From: Scleromitrula shiraiana
Taxonomy: Eukaryota; Ascomycota; Leotiomycetes; Helotiales; Sclerotiniaceae
Length of the DNA stretch: 64,000 bases
NCBI GenBank assembly: GCA_028455995.1
Contig: JABELC010000004.1
Span: 1,054,001 to 1,118,000 of the forward strand
Direction: 5' to 3'
Shown here: one piece after another, positions 9,872 through 20,107 of the stretch
How the letters are laid out: every line of letters starts with the position of its first letter
Position numbering within the stretch: the stretch's first letter is position 1
Notes under the pieces: generated by a model
Seen by the model: the letters and a program-made list of their open reading frames with translations, nothing else
The model's database searches: none
What the model was told of the DNA's origin: nothing
Translations under genes and position numbers: made by a program

Positions 9872-10547
9872 ATGTCCTGGCAACACCACGAGTGTAGAAA
9901 AAGGAGCACCTGCAAATACCCTACATCCAAACCAACTCCAAATTCTTATCCCGTGCCCCCGCCCCCAGCTCCAGTCCCCCCACGTAACACCGCCAACATA
10001 CCGAATGAATCTCAAAAGATCAAACCACGCAATGTGAAATTCATAGATCCCACCATCGACACCGAACGCAGCTCTGATAATTCTCTCAAGAGCCCAGATA
10101 CAGAAAATGACCTCGTCGAAGAAGAATCACCAGAAAGCGAATGGAAACTTAAGCTTACCGACAAGGAACGACGCGAGGCAATAGAACGCATAGAGTGGGA
10201 TATGTCTGTCGATTGCAGCAGAAAGAAAAAGACTTCGGCGGCAAGAATATGCATTAGTGGAACTTGAGCACGAGAATCAGCGGATGAAGGCAGAAGATGA
10301 CGTTAGAATAAGGGCTTGGAGATACGAGCAAGAGGCTGAGAGGTATGAAATCTGGAGAGGAGGTGAAAAGAAGAGGAAGGCCGAGGAGAAGGCTAGATGG
10401 GATAAGCAGGGGGAATATAAAGATCGTGTGATGGTAGTATCGAGTGGGGACAGGTGGTCATTGCCAGTTAAATTGAAGGTGATTGAGGAGGTTTTTAGGG
10501 GGCTTGGGGGAGAGATCCTTCCATGGGTGGGTCATGACCCAAGGTAA
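9872..10547 (+). CDS. Small protein 7, coiled-coil tail, apparent frameshift
   Basis: Function not recognised. The first frame (9872-10267) encodes MSWQHHECRKRSTCK, a Pro-rich segment, KPRNVKFIDPTIDTE (RVxF-like; compare small protein 6), an acidic stretch and a charged helix (LTDKERREAIERIEWDM). The coiled-coil signal then continues in a different frame (AAERKRLRRQEYALVELEHENQRM and onward) to a stop at 10545-10547. The change of frame falls near the A-rich tract at 10221-10232 (AAAGAAAAAG). No intron with usable GT and AG joins the two frames without deleting the conserved-looking middle. Either the gene is frameshifted, the assembly has a one-base error, or slippage occurs. If joined, the protein would be about 224 residues. 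Confidence 0.5.
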
Positions 10548-10999
10548 AATTGAGTCGGGCAAACAGGGGGGGGAGAGATAATGGTGAGGGGGGTGGAGAT
10601 TTGGAGGATGTGGATATTAGTTAAGAATTGGATGTTGTTTGGGGATGGATAAGTGTGGTTGTTTAGCTTGGGGTGGGAGGGGTATTTTGTAGTTTTTATT
10701 TGAAGAGATATGGTGTGGTGTGGAATTTATTTTTTACCTGAATCTGTGGGTGAATGGTGTCCGATAGCGTGTGTTAGCATAATTATATTAAGTAAGAAAC
10801 AAGTCATCTACATTCTCATGATGATAAGACTAATGTCGATATTATCAATTATGGGACTTATTCAATCGATTAACTCATCTATCTACCTCATATCATTCCA
10901 TTAAACATTACCCCCTTCCTTTTATATCCTATTTCACCAAACCCGGACTCAAATCTAAATCCTCAGCCCTCCAACCCTTCCACACTCAATCCACTCAAA
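10548..10999. other. Intergenic
   Basis: Convergent region between small gene 7 and the minus-strand gene at 11000-12817; G-rich then AT-rich. No gene seen. Confidence 0.5.
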
Positions 11000-12817
11000 T
11001 CAATTGACAACTTCCCTAACTAAACTCTCCACCCTCTCCTTCCTCCCCATCTCCGACATATCCCTCGCCCTCCCAACACTGGTATTCCCCCTACCCCTTC
11101 CAACCCTCCTAGTAATAATCTCCCCATCACTTCCTACCCCCACAACAACCTCTCTCCTCTTCCTCCTCCTCTCCCTCTTCTCTACATTCCTCGCGTCATC
11201 ATCTCCACTCAAAAAACTAAATCTACTTTTTTCACTCCCGGGTGTAATCGAAGCAAGCACACTGAGTCTGTTACTCTTTTCATTTTCCTTCGCCTTCCCT
11301 TTTTCCTTTTCCTTCACATGTCCAACCCCCTTTCCTTTCTCCGTGCTTTGCATCGCCTCTTTTCTCGCGCCTCGCCCACCAGCTCCATTACCAGCACTTT
11401 TCGCTTTCTGTTTCTCGCCATCTGCAAAGCTCTCAAACTCCGATTTCCCCTTCTCCTTCCCACCAGCAGCCACATAAGGTATAAACTCAGGGGAAGGACA
11501 ACCCTCCCCAAAATCCTGATAACCACCCGCACTATCCATCATCAAATTCGTACTCCCCAACCCCGCCACAAACATATTCATAAAATCCTTCTTTGCATGT
11601 TTTGGCACATAAGATTTTGGTTTTGATGGTTCCGTGCCGGATTTTGGTCGATAAGTCTGAGGTTGAGCTTTCGAATGAGCAATTGAAGGTAAGGGAGATG
11701 TTATTGGTCTGGGATGTTGAGAGAGGGTGGAGAGACTTCGATGAGAAACGGGTGGGTTGCTGGAGCCGAGGGTGTAGTATGATTTTGTAGATGCGGAACG
11801 TTTGGGTTTTGGCCTATCGTTGATTGAAGTTGAGGGCGTGGAGTTAAAGGTATGGATGCCGTTGTGATCTTTAGAGCGTAGGCCAGAAGTCGAGAAACTC
11901 TTCTTGAGAGATGTAAACCGTTTGGGTCTGCTAGGAATAGGAGGCGGATGTGGTTGTGGTTGTGTAGTATTAATAGAGAAAGGTGGTGATTTTGATGGCG
12001 ATAGTGGTATCAATGGTGTAGAGTGCATATCAGGATAGGAACCGATCCTTACCCCGAATGCTTTTTCGGATAGGCTGGTTGGGTTGGGGAAGGTGGGGGT
12101 TATAGGGGACCCTAGGACGGGCTCGAGCGTCGAGTGGGGGAATGCTGTCCTTGTTGGTTGTGAGATATCGGCGGGGTGATAGGACTCTAACTTTTTTGAA
12201 TCCTTGTCTCGAATTGAGGGATGTCGTGTTATGGGATTGGAACTGGTATGATCTTCCATCTGGGTTGTTGACGATATATGTAATACTGGTAAGGAGTTCG
12301 ATCGTTTACTTCCTTTCCGTGAGAAGCGCCGTGAAATTGTTCGTCGAAGAGACGTTGAACGACTAACTTTATGTTTTGCTTTCGATTCGGTGTTTATTGT
12401 TGTTATATTATTTGCAGATGTAGCTTCAAATTGCTTTCTCGCCCTGGAATATCGTGGCGGTACAGCCTCTATGATTTTAGCTTCCTGATATCGATTGAAA
12501 GAACAATCTTTCTCTGAAGGCTTCGTATTGATTGCATCTTTCCATTTCCGAGTCTCCTTGATACTTCCTCTCAGACTAGGGACTTTTGAAGACAACGACC
12601 TGGCATTGCGTGAAGATGATAGTAAGCCAGTGGAATCCAATCCCAAAGAAAAATTGTCCAGCTCCCCCGATTTTATCAAGGCATACTGTGATGCCTGCTT
12701 ATTTAATAACCCTTTTCTCATTCGACGTAATTTTGGAATCCACCCATCTTGACGATCACTTGATTCCAAGTTGATTGAACTAAGAGGCCTCTCATGCCCA
12801 CTCCATCTTCTTGACAT
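11000..12817 (-). CDS. Large Ser/Pro/Arg-rich disordered protein (hypothetical)
   Basis: Single open frame of 605 aa starting MSRRWSGHERPLSSINLES; no known domain recognised. Residues about 1-130 are mixed and may hold short helices (WIPKLRRMRKGLLNKQ). Residues 140-400 are dominated by basic Ser/Arg patches (KVSRSTSLRRTISRRFSRKGSK; TSLKKSFSTSG; PKPKRSASTKSY) and Pro-rich spacers. Residues 440-520 are a Gly/Lys/Glu-rich stretch (KGKGVGHVKEKEKGKAKE), and the C-terminus is basic. Many RxxS contexts would suit basophilic kinases, but that is inference. No signal peptide or membrane segment. A long antisense frame at 11004-11477 is a compositional shadow. Convergent with the small-gene run and transcribed away from the aminotransferase region. 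Confidence 0.65.
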   Translation of the reverse strand: MSRRWSGHERPLSSINLESSDRQDGWIPKLRRMRKGLLNKQASQYALIKSGELDNFSLGLDSTGLLSSSRNARSLSSKVPSLRGSIKETRKWKDAINTKPSEKDCSFNRYQEAKIIEAVPPRYSRARKQFEATSANNITTINTESKAKHKVSRSTSLRRTISRRFSRKGSKRSNSLPVLHISSTTQMEDHTSSNPITRHPSIRDKDSKKLESYHPADISQPTRTAFPHSTLEPVLGSPITPTFPNPTSLSEKAFGVRIGSYPDMHSTPLIPLSPSKSPPFSINTTQPQPHPPPIPSRPKRFTSLKKSFSTSGLRSKDHNGIHTFNSTPSTSINDRPKPKRSASTKSYYTLGSSNPPVSHRSLSTLSQHPRPITSPLPSIAHSKAQPQTYRPKSGTEPSKPKSYVPKHAKKDFMNMFVAGLGSTNLMMDSAGGYQDFGEGCPSPEFIPYVAAGGKEKGKSEFESFADGEKQKAKSAGNGAGGRGARKEAMQSTEKGKGVGHVKEKEKGKAKENEKSNRLSVLASITPGSEKSRFSFLSGDDDARNVEKRERRRKRREVVVGVGSDGEIITRRVGRGRGNTSVGRARDMSEMGRKERVESLVREVVN

Positions 12818-13590
12818 TATGCTTGAATTTAACGAGAGTGTTCGTACTTGACGACGAGTATTGGGCCTTGGGCAAAACCACCAAGGTAAAATATTAACAG
12901 ACGATAGATGTAAACGAAGGATGAACCAGAAACGAAACGAACATGAAGGTCAAGGGAATATTTAATATATGTGTTTATTTACTTATGTCCACTTACCGTT
13001 GAAAATCAAGCACTTGGACATGCCATGGTGTAACACCAAAGATATATTTAGAAATTTCATCTTGAAAACATCCTGACCGAACGATGTTTGGAAATATTTC
13101 CGACGATTGGACACGCAACTCTTGATCTGAGTGTCTCTATGAATTCCCACCCAAGGTCATGAGAGCAAACAATTGAACGAACCACGGGCGAAGTAAAGAA
13201 ATCGGTAAAGAAAATATCATTCCGTAAGCACGGTCATGGTGTCACTAGCTCTTGTACCAACTTGGCGTTTTGAACCCCGATTCATAAAATGAAGTCTGTT
13301 CGCAAAGACTAGAACCCCGCCGGGCTAGGCTTGACTCGCATAAGGTGGAAAATATCTTGTCGTATTTCCACATCCAATCTATAACACGAAGAATAAAAAT
13401 GGGATGGTATAAGTTGCATTGACAGGTGCCCTGTCTAGTTGAAAAGCTTTTAAGATGTTACAAGATTTCAGGGTCTTCTCCCAGTCCGAATTTCTCTGCC
13501 AATCCAAATTCGACTAACAAATACTTACCAACGAGTGTTTCATGATCCAATAAATTCAAATCTGTTCGAATGGGTTCTGGTTCCTCGGTT
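12818..13590. other. Intergenic
   Basis: Upstream of the disordered protein and downstream of the class V aminotransferase, both on the minus strand. No gene, repeat or RNA recognised. Confidence 0.5.
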
Positions 13591-15177
13591 TCAGTTTCCG
13601 TGACTAAGATATTCTTCGTTTCCAACTCTGACGCAAAGTTCTTTGAGGGTCTGTCCAGCCCACTCAAAATCTTCCATATCCAGATAAACTTGTCCGCTGT
13701 CGGTAGATTCAAGTTAATTATTGCAAAACAAGAAAAGGGATAGCTAAATGTCATAGGCTTACCTGAGTCTTGTCCACCATCTATTTTCATGGTAAGCTAT
13801 GGCAATATATGTTCTATAATCCGTCTGAAGGGTTCTAAGCATCCATTGATATGCTTGCATCTTGTGATCTTCTTTGACATGTATCATACTTGGGGTTTTA
13901 TCTTCCCCAATTGTGATAGGTAATAGGACATTGACAAGACAACATTCAGTTAGGGTCTTGGTACTGTTATCCATGACTTCAGTTCCAAGTATCTTGGCAA
14001 CCTTAAGACCACCTTCTTGAGTCAAGTTCCTGCAATAATCCATGATGGCCTTTTCACCACCACAAACTATCTCCCTCCACTTTATGGCTTCTGCGACGCA
14101 GAGATAGCCACTGTTGTCAATGGTTCCAACGAACTCAAATTGATTGACGAATGCGCTCTTTGAGGTAGGGGGTAATGGATTGAATCGACGGGGACCTTTA
14201 GGTATGAACCCATCAGATGTTGGTAACGACGATCTAATCAGAGCTTGATGCTTTATAGGGACATAAAATACTGCACATCCCCTTGGAACATAAAGCCATT
14301 TATGGCAATTACTGACAAAAAAGTCGGGGTCCAAGGCTGATAGATCCAATGGTAAGTGACCAACACCATGAGCTGCATCAACAACGGAATAAATATCTTC
14401 CCTTTTGCAGATGGAAACGAGTCTTTCAAAAGGGACTCTCAATCCTGGTAGTGATGTAACTGTGTCGAATACAGCAGCACGAGGTCTTTTGCCCTCGGAT
14501 TTGGACGTTTCAATGGCTTGTTCAAATAACTTAATGAGGTGGTCATCTTCCAGAGGATAGTGAAGAGGAATTGCTCTGGCAAGAACGAGGCCATTATTGA
14601 GCTCTGAGACATAATCAACCTGGATTTATTAGGTCAGTATCACTTTGCGATATCTCCTAGATCAGCAATACAGATGAATTTGTAATGTATAAGAAAACGT
14701 ACCGTCAAACCACAAGCACCATAAATAGTTGAGAAATGAAGAACCTCATCTTTTCCATCCTTATTCCACACCAAGTTTCGAAGCACTGTATTCACGCCAG
14801 TTGTAGCATTTGGAACAAACACCACGGTCTCTATAGGGACATTAAGAAGTTTTGCTATAGCATCTCGAGATTCATCAAGCAATTTGGGATAAGTATAGCG
14901 AATGAATTCATCTGGAGCAGCTTCACTATCGTCCTGATACTTCCTTTGCTTCGCACGAACCTCATAAGGAGAGGTGCCGAAAGATCCTAGGATTTGTAAG
15001 ATAAATTCATTTCTCAATTGAAGTTGTTAATCATATACCGTGGTTCAAATTCCTCCACCCAGGGGCAAAACTAAAATGTTTTGCCATTTCTTTACCAAAG
15101 GGAGTTCTTTTGTATGATGGCGAAGACGGTTGATCACTTGAGGAGAGTTCCCCCATTGCGATCTTCAATTCTCCCAT
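13591..15177 (-). CDS. Class V (PLP-dependent) aminotransferase family protein
   Basis: Four exons, 15177-15039, 14986-14703, 14619-13763 and 13696-13591, sum to 462 codons (461 aa). Introns are 52, 83 and 66 nt; donors are GTATAT, GTACGT and GTAAGC. Fold-type I signatures are clear: WRNLNHGSFGTSP near the N-terminus, FVPNATTGVNTVLRN in the phosphate-binding region, VVDAAHGVGHLPLDL with the Asp that contacts the pyridine nitrogen, and SNCHKWLYVPRG, whose lysine (about K248) would form the Schiff base. The C-terminus reads VYLDMEDFEWAGQTLKEL. This is the fungal group annotated as isopenicillin-N-epimerase-like or LolT-like; some relatives act as cysteine desulfurases or desulfhydrases, so the substrate here is unknown. 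No biosynthetic genes adjoin it, so a housekeeping sulphur or amino-acid role is as likely as secondary metabolism. Confidence 0.87.
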
Positions 15178-16155
15178 GATAGATGAATATTCGGTTGTTT
15201 AGAGATAAGAGGGAAATGAATGAAAAGATAAATTCCATAAAATGTGAAAATATTTCTCAATGGGGAGATCTTGAGAGGAGACTCGAGAATCCTTTTAAGG
15301 GGGTTGGAGGACAGTGTAATGTCAAAAGAAATTATGGGGAGGAGGAGGAGGAGGATGGAGGGCTGGAAAATATATAGATATTAGATAGTAGTTACATGAG
15401 TCAACGGGATTTATCCGGCGGGCGTATGTATCTATCTATCTATATCTTACCAAGTTGAGTCACAATTCATGGTGATAGATGAGGTCCATGAAAGGCGTAA
15501 TACCAAGAGATATAGCGGTTCCGGTATAGGGAGTGCGGAGTTGAAGAGATTATACTCTTCTTAGCAATGATGGCTTCAGGTGGTTGGTGGTGGTGGTGGT
15601 GGTGGTTGGTGGTGGTGGTGGTGGTGGTGGTGGTGGTAGTACTGTGGTAGTACTGTGGTAGTACTGTGGTAGTACTGTGGTAGTACTATAGTAGTAAAAT
15701 CACTCTTTGAGTAATAATAAGCTTAAGTTTCAATATGTAAGAAGTGGGATAGATGGATGGATGTATTTCCTAATAATAATAAGATGGGTACGGAGGAATT
15801 CGGTCCTGAACACCGATCCTTAGCTGACTAATCTAAGCTTAATTACAAACGAAGATTTATTACTGTGGTGTTGTCGTTAGTTGGAGTGTAACCTTATAAT
15901 AAGTAACACTGGAGGGGAGTGAGGTGGGGGAGAGCACCAGGCCAGGCGCGTTAACCCCAAGAATGAATTTTGATTTCCTTAGGTAATCCATATCTTTCGT
16001 CTATCATAATGACGCAAATGAATCTGACTCTGATTTCTTATAATATATATTTATAAAAAATCATTATAAGCCACCATCCACCACCACCTTTACTACCCAT
16101 CAACACCTTCAAATATCCTTTCAGAATTCACCAGATACTATGCGAAGGAGTTAAT
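15178..16155. other. Divergent promoter region with micro/minisatellite
   Basis: Separates the aminotransferase (leftward) from the zinc-finger gene (rightward). It holds the GGT microsatellite plus 11-nt minisatellite at 15579-15688, and a TATA-rich stretch at about 16040-16060, roughly 100 nt before the ATG at 16156. Confidence 0.55.
15579..15688 (+). repeat. (GGT)n microsatellite followed by 5 x 11-nt minisatellite
   Basis: About 55 nt of near-perfect GGT triplets pass directly into five copies of an 11-mer, GGTAGTACTGT (15634-15688, last copy ending AT). It lies about 400 nt upstream of the aminotransferase ATG and 470 nt upstream of the zinc-finger gene ATG. Confidence 0.9.
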
Positions 16156-17730
16156 ATGTCTTTGACTCAATTACAAAGATTACTTCCTTTACCGGAGCCA
16201 GAATTACAGCAGGTATTGGATTATGCAAACACATTATCAAAATCTGCTGCTGCTGAGCATTTCAACAATCTATTGGGTGAATCTCCCCAAAGTATAGAAT
16301 TCATATCATCATTCAATTCAAGGAGACAAGATCCTACGATAAAGTCAAACCCACAGCCATCATCAAAAACACAAGCTTCAACATCATCGGCAGGAGTACC
16401 AAAAGCTACTCGAGCTCCCAAGAAGAAGAAAGCACCTATACATACTCCACCACCACGTCAAGTACAAGATACATATGCCGCACAAGGAACTGTATATAAG
16501 AAGAAAACCGAAGATGATTACATGACAAAAAAGCCCACCTCAACCACCTCCAATGCATTCTCACTCGATCCCACTCCCTCCGCAATCCAAGCTCCAATTC
16601 CACGACCTCCTCCCTCCGCAGCAGGAACTTTGATTTCTGATTTCAAAATCTCTAAATCCTCTTCCTCCTCAAAAAATGCATCCGCCAACCCCTCTCGAAA
16701 CTCATCTCCCGCACCCCAAAAATCCAAAACTAAAGTCACCATAACTGGTGGTCCGGCGATGCATGGCGCATCCACCGCACTCTCCGAACTAGACTCTGCA
16801 ATCCGCACACTAGAAATCTCCACGAATACTACACTTCCCAATCAAGACCCTTCCAAACGCCGCTGCAACTGTATCGCTACTCGACATCCTCTCCTCGCAT
16901 CCGCTCCCAATTGTTTAAACTGTGGAAAGGTCATCTGCGTCAAAGAAGGATTTGGACCTTGTACATTCTGCGGCTCCACCATTCTCGATGCTGCCGATCT
17001 CCAGAGTATGATACGAGCACTTAAAGAAGAGAGGGGTGTAGAGAAGATGCATATAGATGCCCTATCCCACAAACGAGCACCTGGCACACGAACCCCGCTT
17101 CCATTCACCGGAGCAGGAAGGAAAGAAGAAGACAATATGACACCGGCTGAGCAAAAAGCAAAAGAACATCGAGATCGACTATTAGGATTCCAAAGCCAAA
17201 ATGCAAAAAGAACAACGGTTCGAGATGAGGCCGCGGATTTCGACGTTAGTATGGCGGTTACTGGGGGGACCGGATCAATGAGTTGGGCTACTCCGGCGGA
17301 GAGAGCTAGAGAATTGAAGAGGCAACAGAAGGTATTAGCAGAGCAGGAATGGAATGCCAGACCGGAGTACGAAAAGAGGAGGCAGGTTGTTAGTGTTGAT
17401 TTGGTTGGAGGGAAGGTAGTTAAGAGGATGGCGAGGGTGGAGAAGCCTGATTTTGGGGCTGGCGAGGATGACGTGGGGGAGGTGGAAGAGGAAGTGGTGG
17501 GAAGGAATGAAAATGAAGGAGGTGGGACGTTTAGTCGAAATCCATTACTGGGAGGATTAATAAGGCCGGTTTGGAATGCAGGAAAGGGGAAGGGGAAAGA
17601 AGCAGTGGGAGATGTTGATGCCGATGCATCTATAAGGAAGAAGAAAACCTGGCGTAGGGTTCAGGATGATCTCGACGATAATGAGGATATCATTTTAGAT
17701 GGTGGAGTCTATGGTGGTGGTGATAATTAG
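16156..17730 (+). CDS. C2HC5 zinc-finger protein, TRIP4/ASC-1 (Rqt4) homologue
   Basis: Single exon, 524 aa, starting MSLTQLQRLLPLPEPELQQVL. The N-terminal 60 residues form the conserved helical region of fungal ASC-1 proteins. Residues about 60-230 are a Ser/Pro-rich linker. The C2HC5-type finger lies at about 235-275: RRCNCIATRHPLL, then NCLNCGKVICVKEGFGPCTFCG, with the expected Cys/His ligands in order. It is followed by RDRLLGFQSQNAKRTTVRDEA, another conserved block. The family (human TRIP4, yeast Rqt4) belongs to the ASC-1/RQT complex, which splits collided ribosomes together with the Slh1/ASCC3 helicase. The acidic C-terminal tail is poorly conserved. The mammalian ASCH domain is absent, as expected in fungi. 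Translation-quality-control function is by homology. Confidence 0.85.
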   Translation: MSLTQLQRLLPLPEPELQQVLDYANTLSKSAAAEHFNNLLGESPQSIEFISSFNSRRQDPTIKSNPQPSSKTQASTSSAGVPKATRAPKKKKAPIHTPPPRQVQDTYAAQGTVYKKKTEDDYMTKKPTSTTSNAFSLDPTPSAIQAPIPRPPPSAAGTLISDFKISKSSSSSKNASANPSRNSSPAPQKSKTKVTITGGPAMHGASTALSELDSAIRTLEISTNTTLPNQDPSKRRCNCIATRHPLLASAPNCLNCGKVICVKEGFGPCTFCGSTILDAADLQSMIRALKEERGVEKMHIDALSHKRAPGTRTPLPFTGAGRKEEDNMTPAEQKAKEHRDRLLGFQSQNAKRTTVRDEAADFDVSMAVTGGTGSMSWATPAERARELKRQQKVLAEQEWNARPEYEKRRQVVSVDLVGGKVVKRMARVEKPDFGAGEDDVGEVEEEVVGRNENEGGGTFSRNPLLGGLIRPVWNAGKGKGKEAVGDVDADASIRKKKTWRRVQDDLDDNEDIILDGGVYGGGDN

Positions 17731-18070
17731 ATTAAACCAAAGAGATGGTTTGTGGGAAAATGTTTATAGAATAGATAGACATATGTAGATATAGAAGGAA
17801 TTAGAGGACATGCCAATGTGTCCAAATATCTTTGATTTCAATGATTATGATCATTGATTATATTCAACCTAAGAACAAAAACCTATAAAACCAACCGACG
17901 CCAACCAGCATCAACAGAAAACAAATACGTCTCAAGAACGATTACCCAATGGAACTTCATAATATAGGATCCCTTTGTTGAAAGGAACCATTGACTCCAG
18001 GAACTTGCTTCCAATCCCGATTGTCACAATCTAAACCCCCACTTCTGCGCCCCCCTCGCAACTCGAAACC
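17731..18070. other. Intergenic (convergent)
   Basis: Short convergent gap between the zinc-finger gene and the FAD monooxygenase; nothing recognised. Confidence 0.5.
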
Positions 18071-19421
18071 TCAACTCATAATACAAATGGTTAGAAAAGC
18101 GATCCATATACTCGGACCCAATCGCCCTACTCCAATGCAACGACTATTCGCAAAAGCCTCAACCTCATCTCCATAATCCCGTACCGTGATTTCCCTAGAA
18201 AGAAGCCGCCTCAAAAGTAAACAATGCAATCCACTCTGGTTAGTGCTCTGCGCCGCATGCGGACGAAAAAGCGCATACGAATCTCCTACCAAGAATAATT
18301 TCCCATCAAAATGTGAGGAGCCAGGAGATGTGTAATCGTGTATTGCTGTTACGAAAGGAGTATGGATCTTATTTACCAACTCCTTGATTGGCGCAGGGAA
18401 ATTCTCGATGTCGAACTTTTGCTTCTCGGACCATATCGAGGTGTTAACCTTGCCGAAAGCGACGGTCCGTCGGTGTTGCGTTCCGTTGAGATCGGTCATT
18501 ATTGTGCGATATTCGGAGGAGTCTTTGGCGCAGTTATCATACCATACGAGGTTTATGTGGCGTTCTCCTGGGTGGATACTGCCGTTTTCTCCGGGGATTA
18601 GAAATCTGGTTGGGGATTGTTAGCTTGGTTAGTATCTCAAGAGGATATAAAAGTGAGGGCCAAACGCTACGATGTAATAGCGATCCGCATGATACCGAAT
18701 ACATCTATCCTGAAGAAAATCCAAAGTTTCCTGTGAAACCTCTCGTTCAGGCACTATAACTCTCCGGGTGAGAATTCCAGAATATGCAACTTTAAGATCT
18801 GGATATAGTAGTTCTCGAGTTGTTGATCCCGCACCATCAGCAGCGATCACGAGATCCGGACGAAGAGTATCTTTCTTGCCATTCTGGACATCATCATAAG
18901 TAACTTCTAGCCCAACTTCTTCCTCGTAAGAAACACCCATAACTCGTTTCCCAACATCATAAATAACAGAACCATCTGCTATTGAGTTTTCCAGAGCTTC
19001 AGGAACATAATCACTACTCAAACCATCGAAATTCGCCCGGACTCGATAATAGAATGTTTTCCAATTTGTCAACTTAAACGGGACAGGACGACTATTAATG
19101 ATTTGTAAATCGAGATCCAAGACATCTAATTTGAAAGCATTTATAAAATGCGGACGGTCTTGAATTTTATCATATCCCCTCAATACTTCTTGCCCATAAG
19201 CACCGGTACTCATTCAAGCGGCCTGACCTTCTCGGTCTGAGGTTGGGTATTGCTCCAATGTGTGAACATCGTGACCTAGGCATTTAAGCATGACCCCATG
19301 CATCAAAACTGCCAATGAATCACCGATCTGCAGGACATCCCCATCAATATGTAGCATTTATCCAGGTGTAATTCGAAGACTGTTTACTCACAATAACAAC
19401 ATTCAGACGCCCTACATCCAT
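18071..19421 (-). pseudogene. FAD-dependent aromatic hydroxylase-like gene with in-frame stop
   Basis: Exons 19421-19392, 19327-18666 and 18605-18071 (introns 64 and 60 nt) give 409 codons in one frame. The frame is interrupted by TGA at 19216-19214, where relatives have Gly in a DREGQGAG-like motif (here GQAA then stop then MSTGAYG). The rest is recognisable as the 2,6-dihydroxypyridine/salicylate-hydroxylase type: LVIAADGAGSTTRELLYP (the DG motif), FLIPGENGSIHPGERHINLVWYD and KLFLVGDSYALFRPHAAQSTNQ (the GD motif). The N-terminal dinucleotide-binding glycines are also degraded (VVIIGDSLAVLMHG instead of GxGxxG). Translation from the ATG at 19213 would lack the FAD-binding strand. I infer a decaying pseudogene; a sequencing error could explain the stop but not the lost glycines. 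Confidence 0.68.
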
Positions 19422-20107
19422 ATCGATGGCGCTGTATTGTATCGTCAAAATTTGAAAAGCGTGTGGCAGGAGCCCGTGACCGATCTATTGAACATTCCCT
19501 CAATGGATGATCAAAAGCTCGATCAAAATTAGCGTTATGAAGCAGGGAAGAATTTGGCAGGCTCAACGACTGAGGTGAGGTGAGGTTAGCGAATAGTTCC
19601 AACTGTTGTTGGAAGTTAAACGAAGAGAGACGGATATCAACGTCGGTGTTATCACAGTTATAAATTACGGTTTACTTCATGTCTTAAAGTACCTGAACGT
19701 AGAGATTGATTGTGATCGCGCCGTTTTCCTATAGAAACAGGATTCAAAATCGAAAAGTAATAACATGGTCGTTGAAGTTGTGGTTGATCTATTGTGGTTG
19801 CCGGGTTGAAGATGCGATGTATCTCGCGGGAATAACCAAGCATATATATTGTGCTCCCTGTGGTATCTCCTGCGAATACAGTGATATTCTAGACTAATCA
19901 TAGAATTAGATTACTCTTATTATCAGTGGTGATGATGGCGTTCATGATTCATTATTGGCATTCTATGTAGACCAAATGCTTCCCAATATATCCCCATATC
20001 CTCTTGCAATCAAATAAGGTCTATCAAATTAACTCCCAAAACCAATCTTTCTCGAGGACTTTAACTTACCATCGCATCGTATCCCATTGTCTTAGAGCTC
20101 AAATTAC
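19422..20107. other. Intergenic
   Basis: Upstream of the FAD monooxygenase remnant. Short frames on both strands (for example 19384-19602 minus) overlap its first exon and do not continue the protein. No feature assigned. Confidence 0.5.

Noticed and set aside
10115..10218. Intron from GTCGAA to TTGCAG to explain the frame change in small gene 7
   Set aside because: The phase does not lead into the downstream coiled-coil frame, and it would remove a coherent charged helix.
11004..11477. 157-aa plus-strand frame opposite the disordered protein gene
   Set aside because: It is the antisense of a Lys/Glu/Gly/Arg-rich coding region and consists of Leu/Ser/Pro/Phe low complexity; the minus-strand 605-aa frame explains it.
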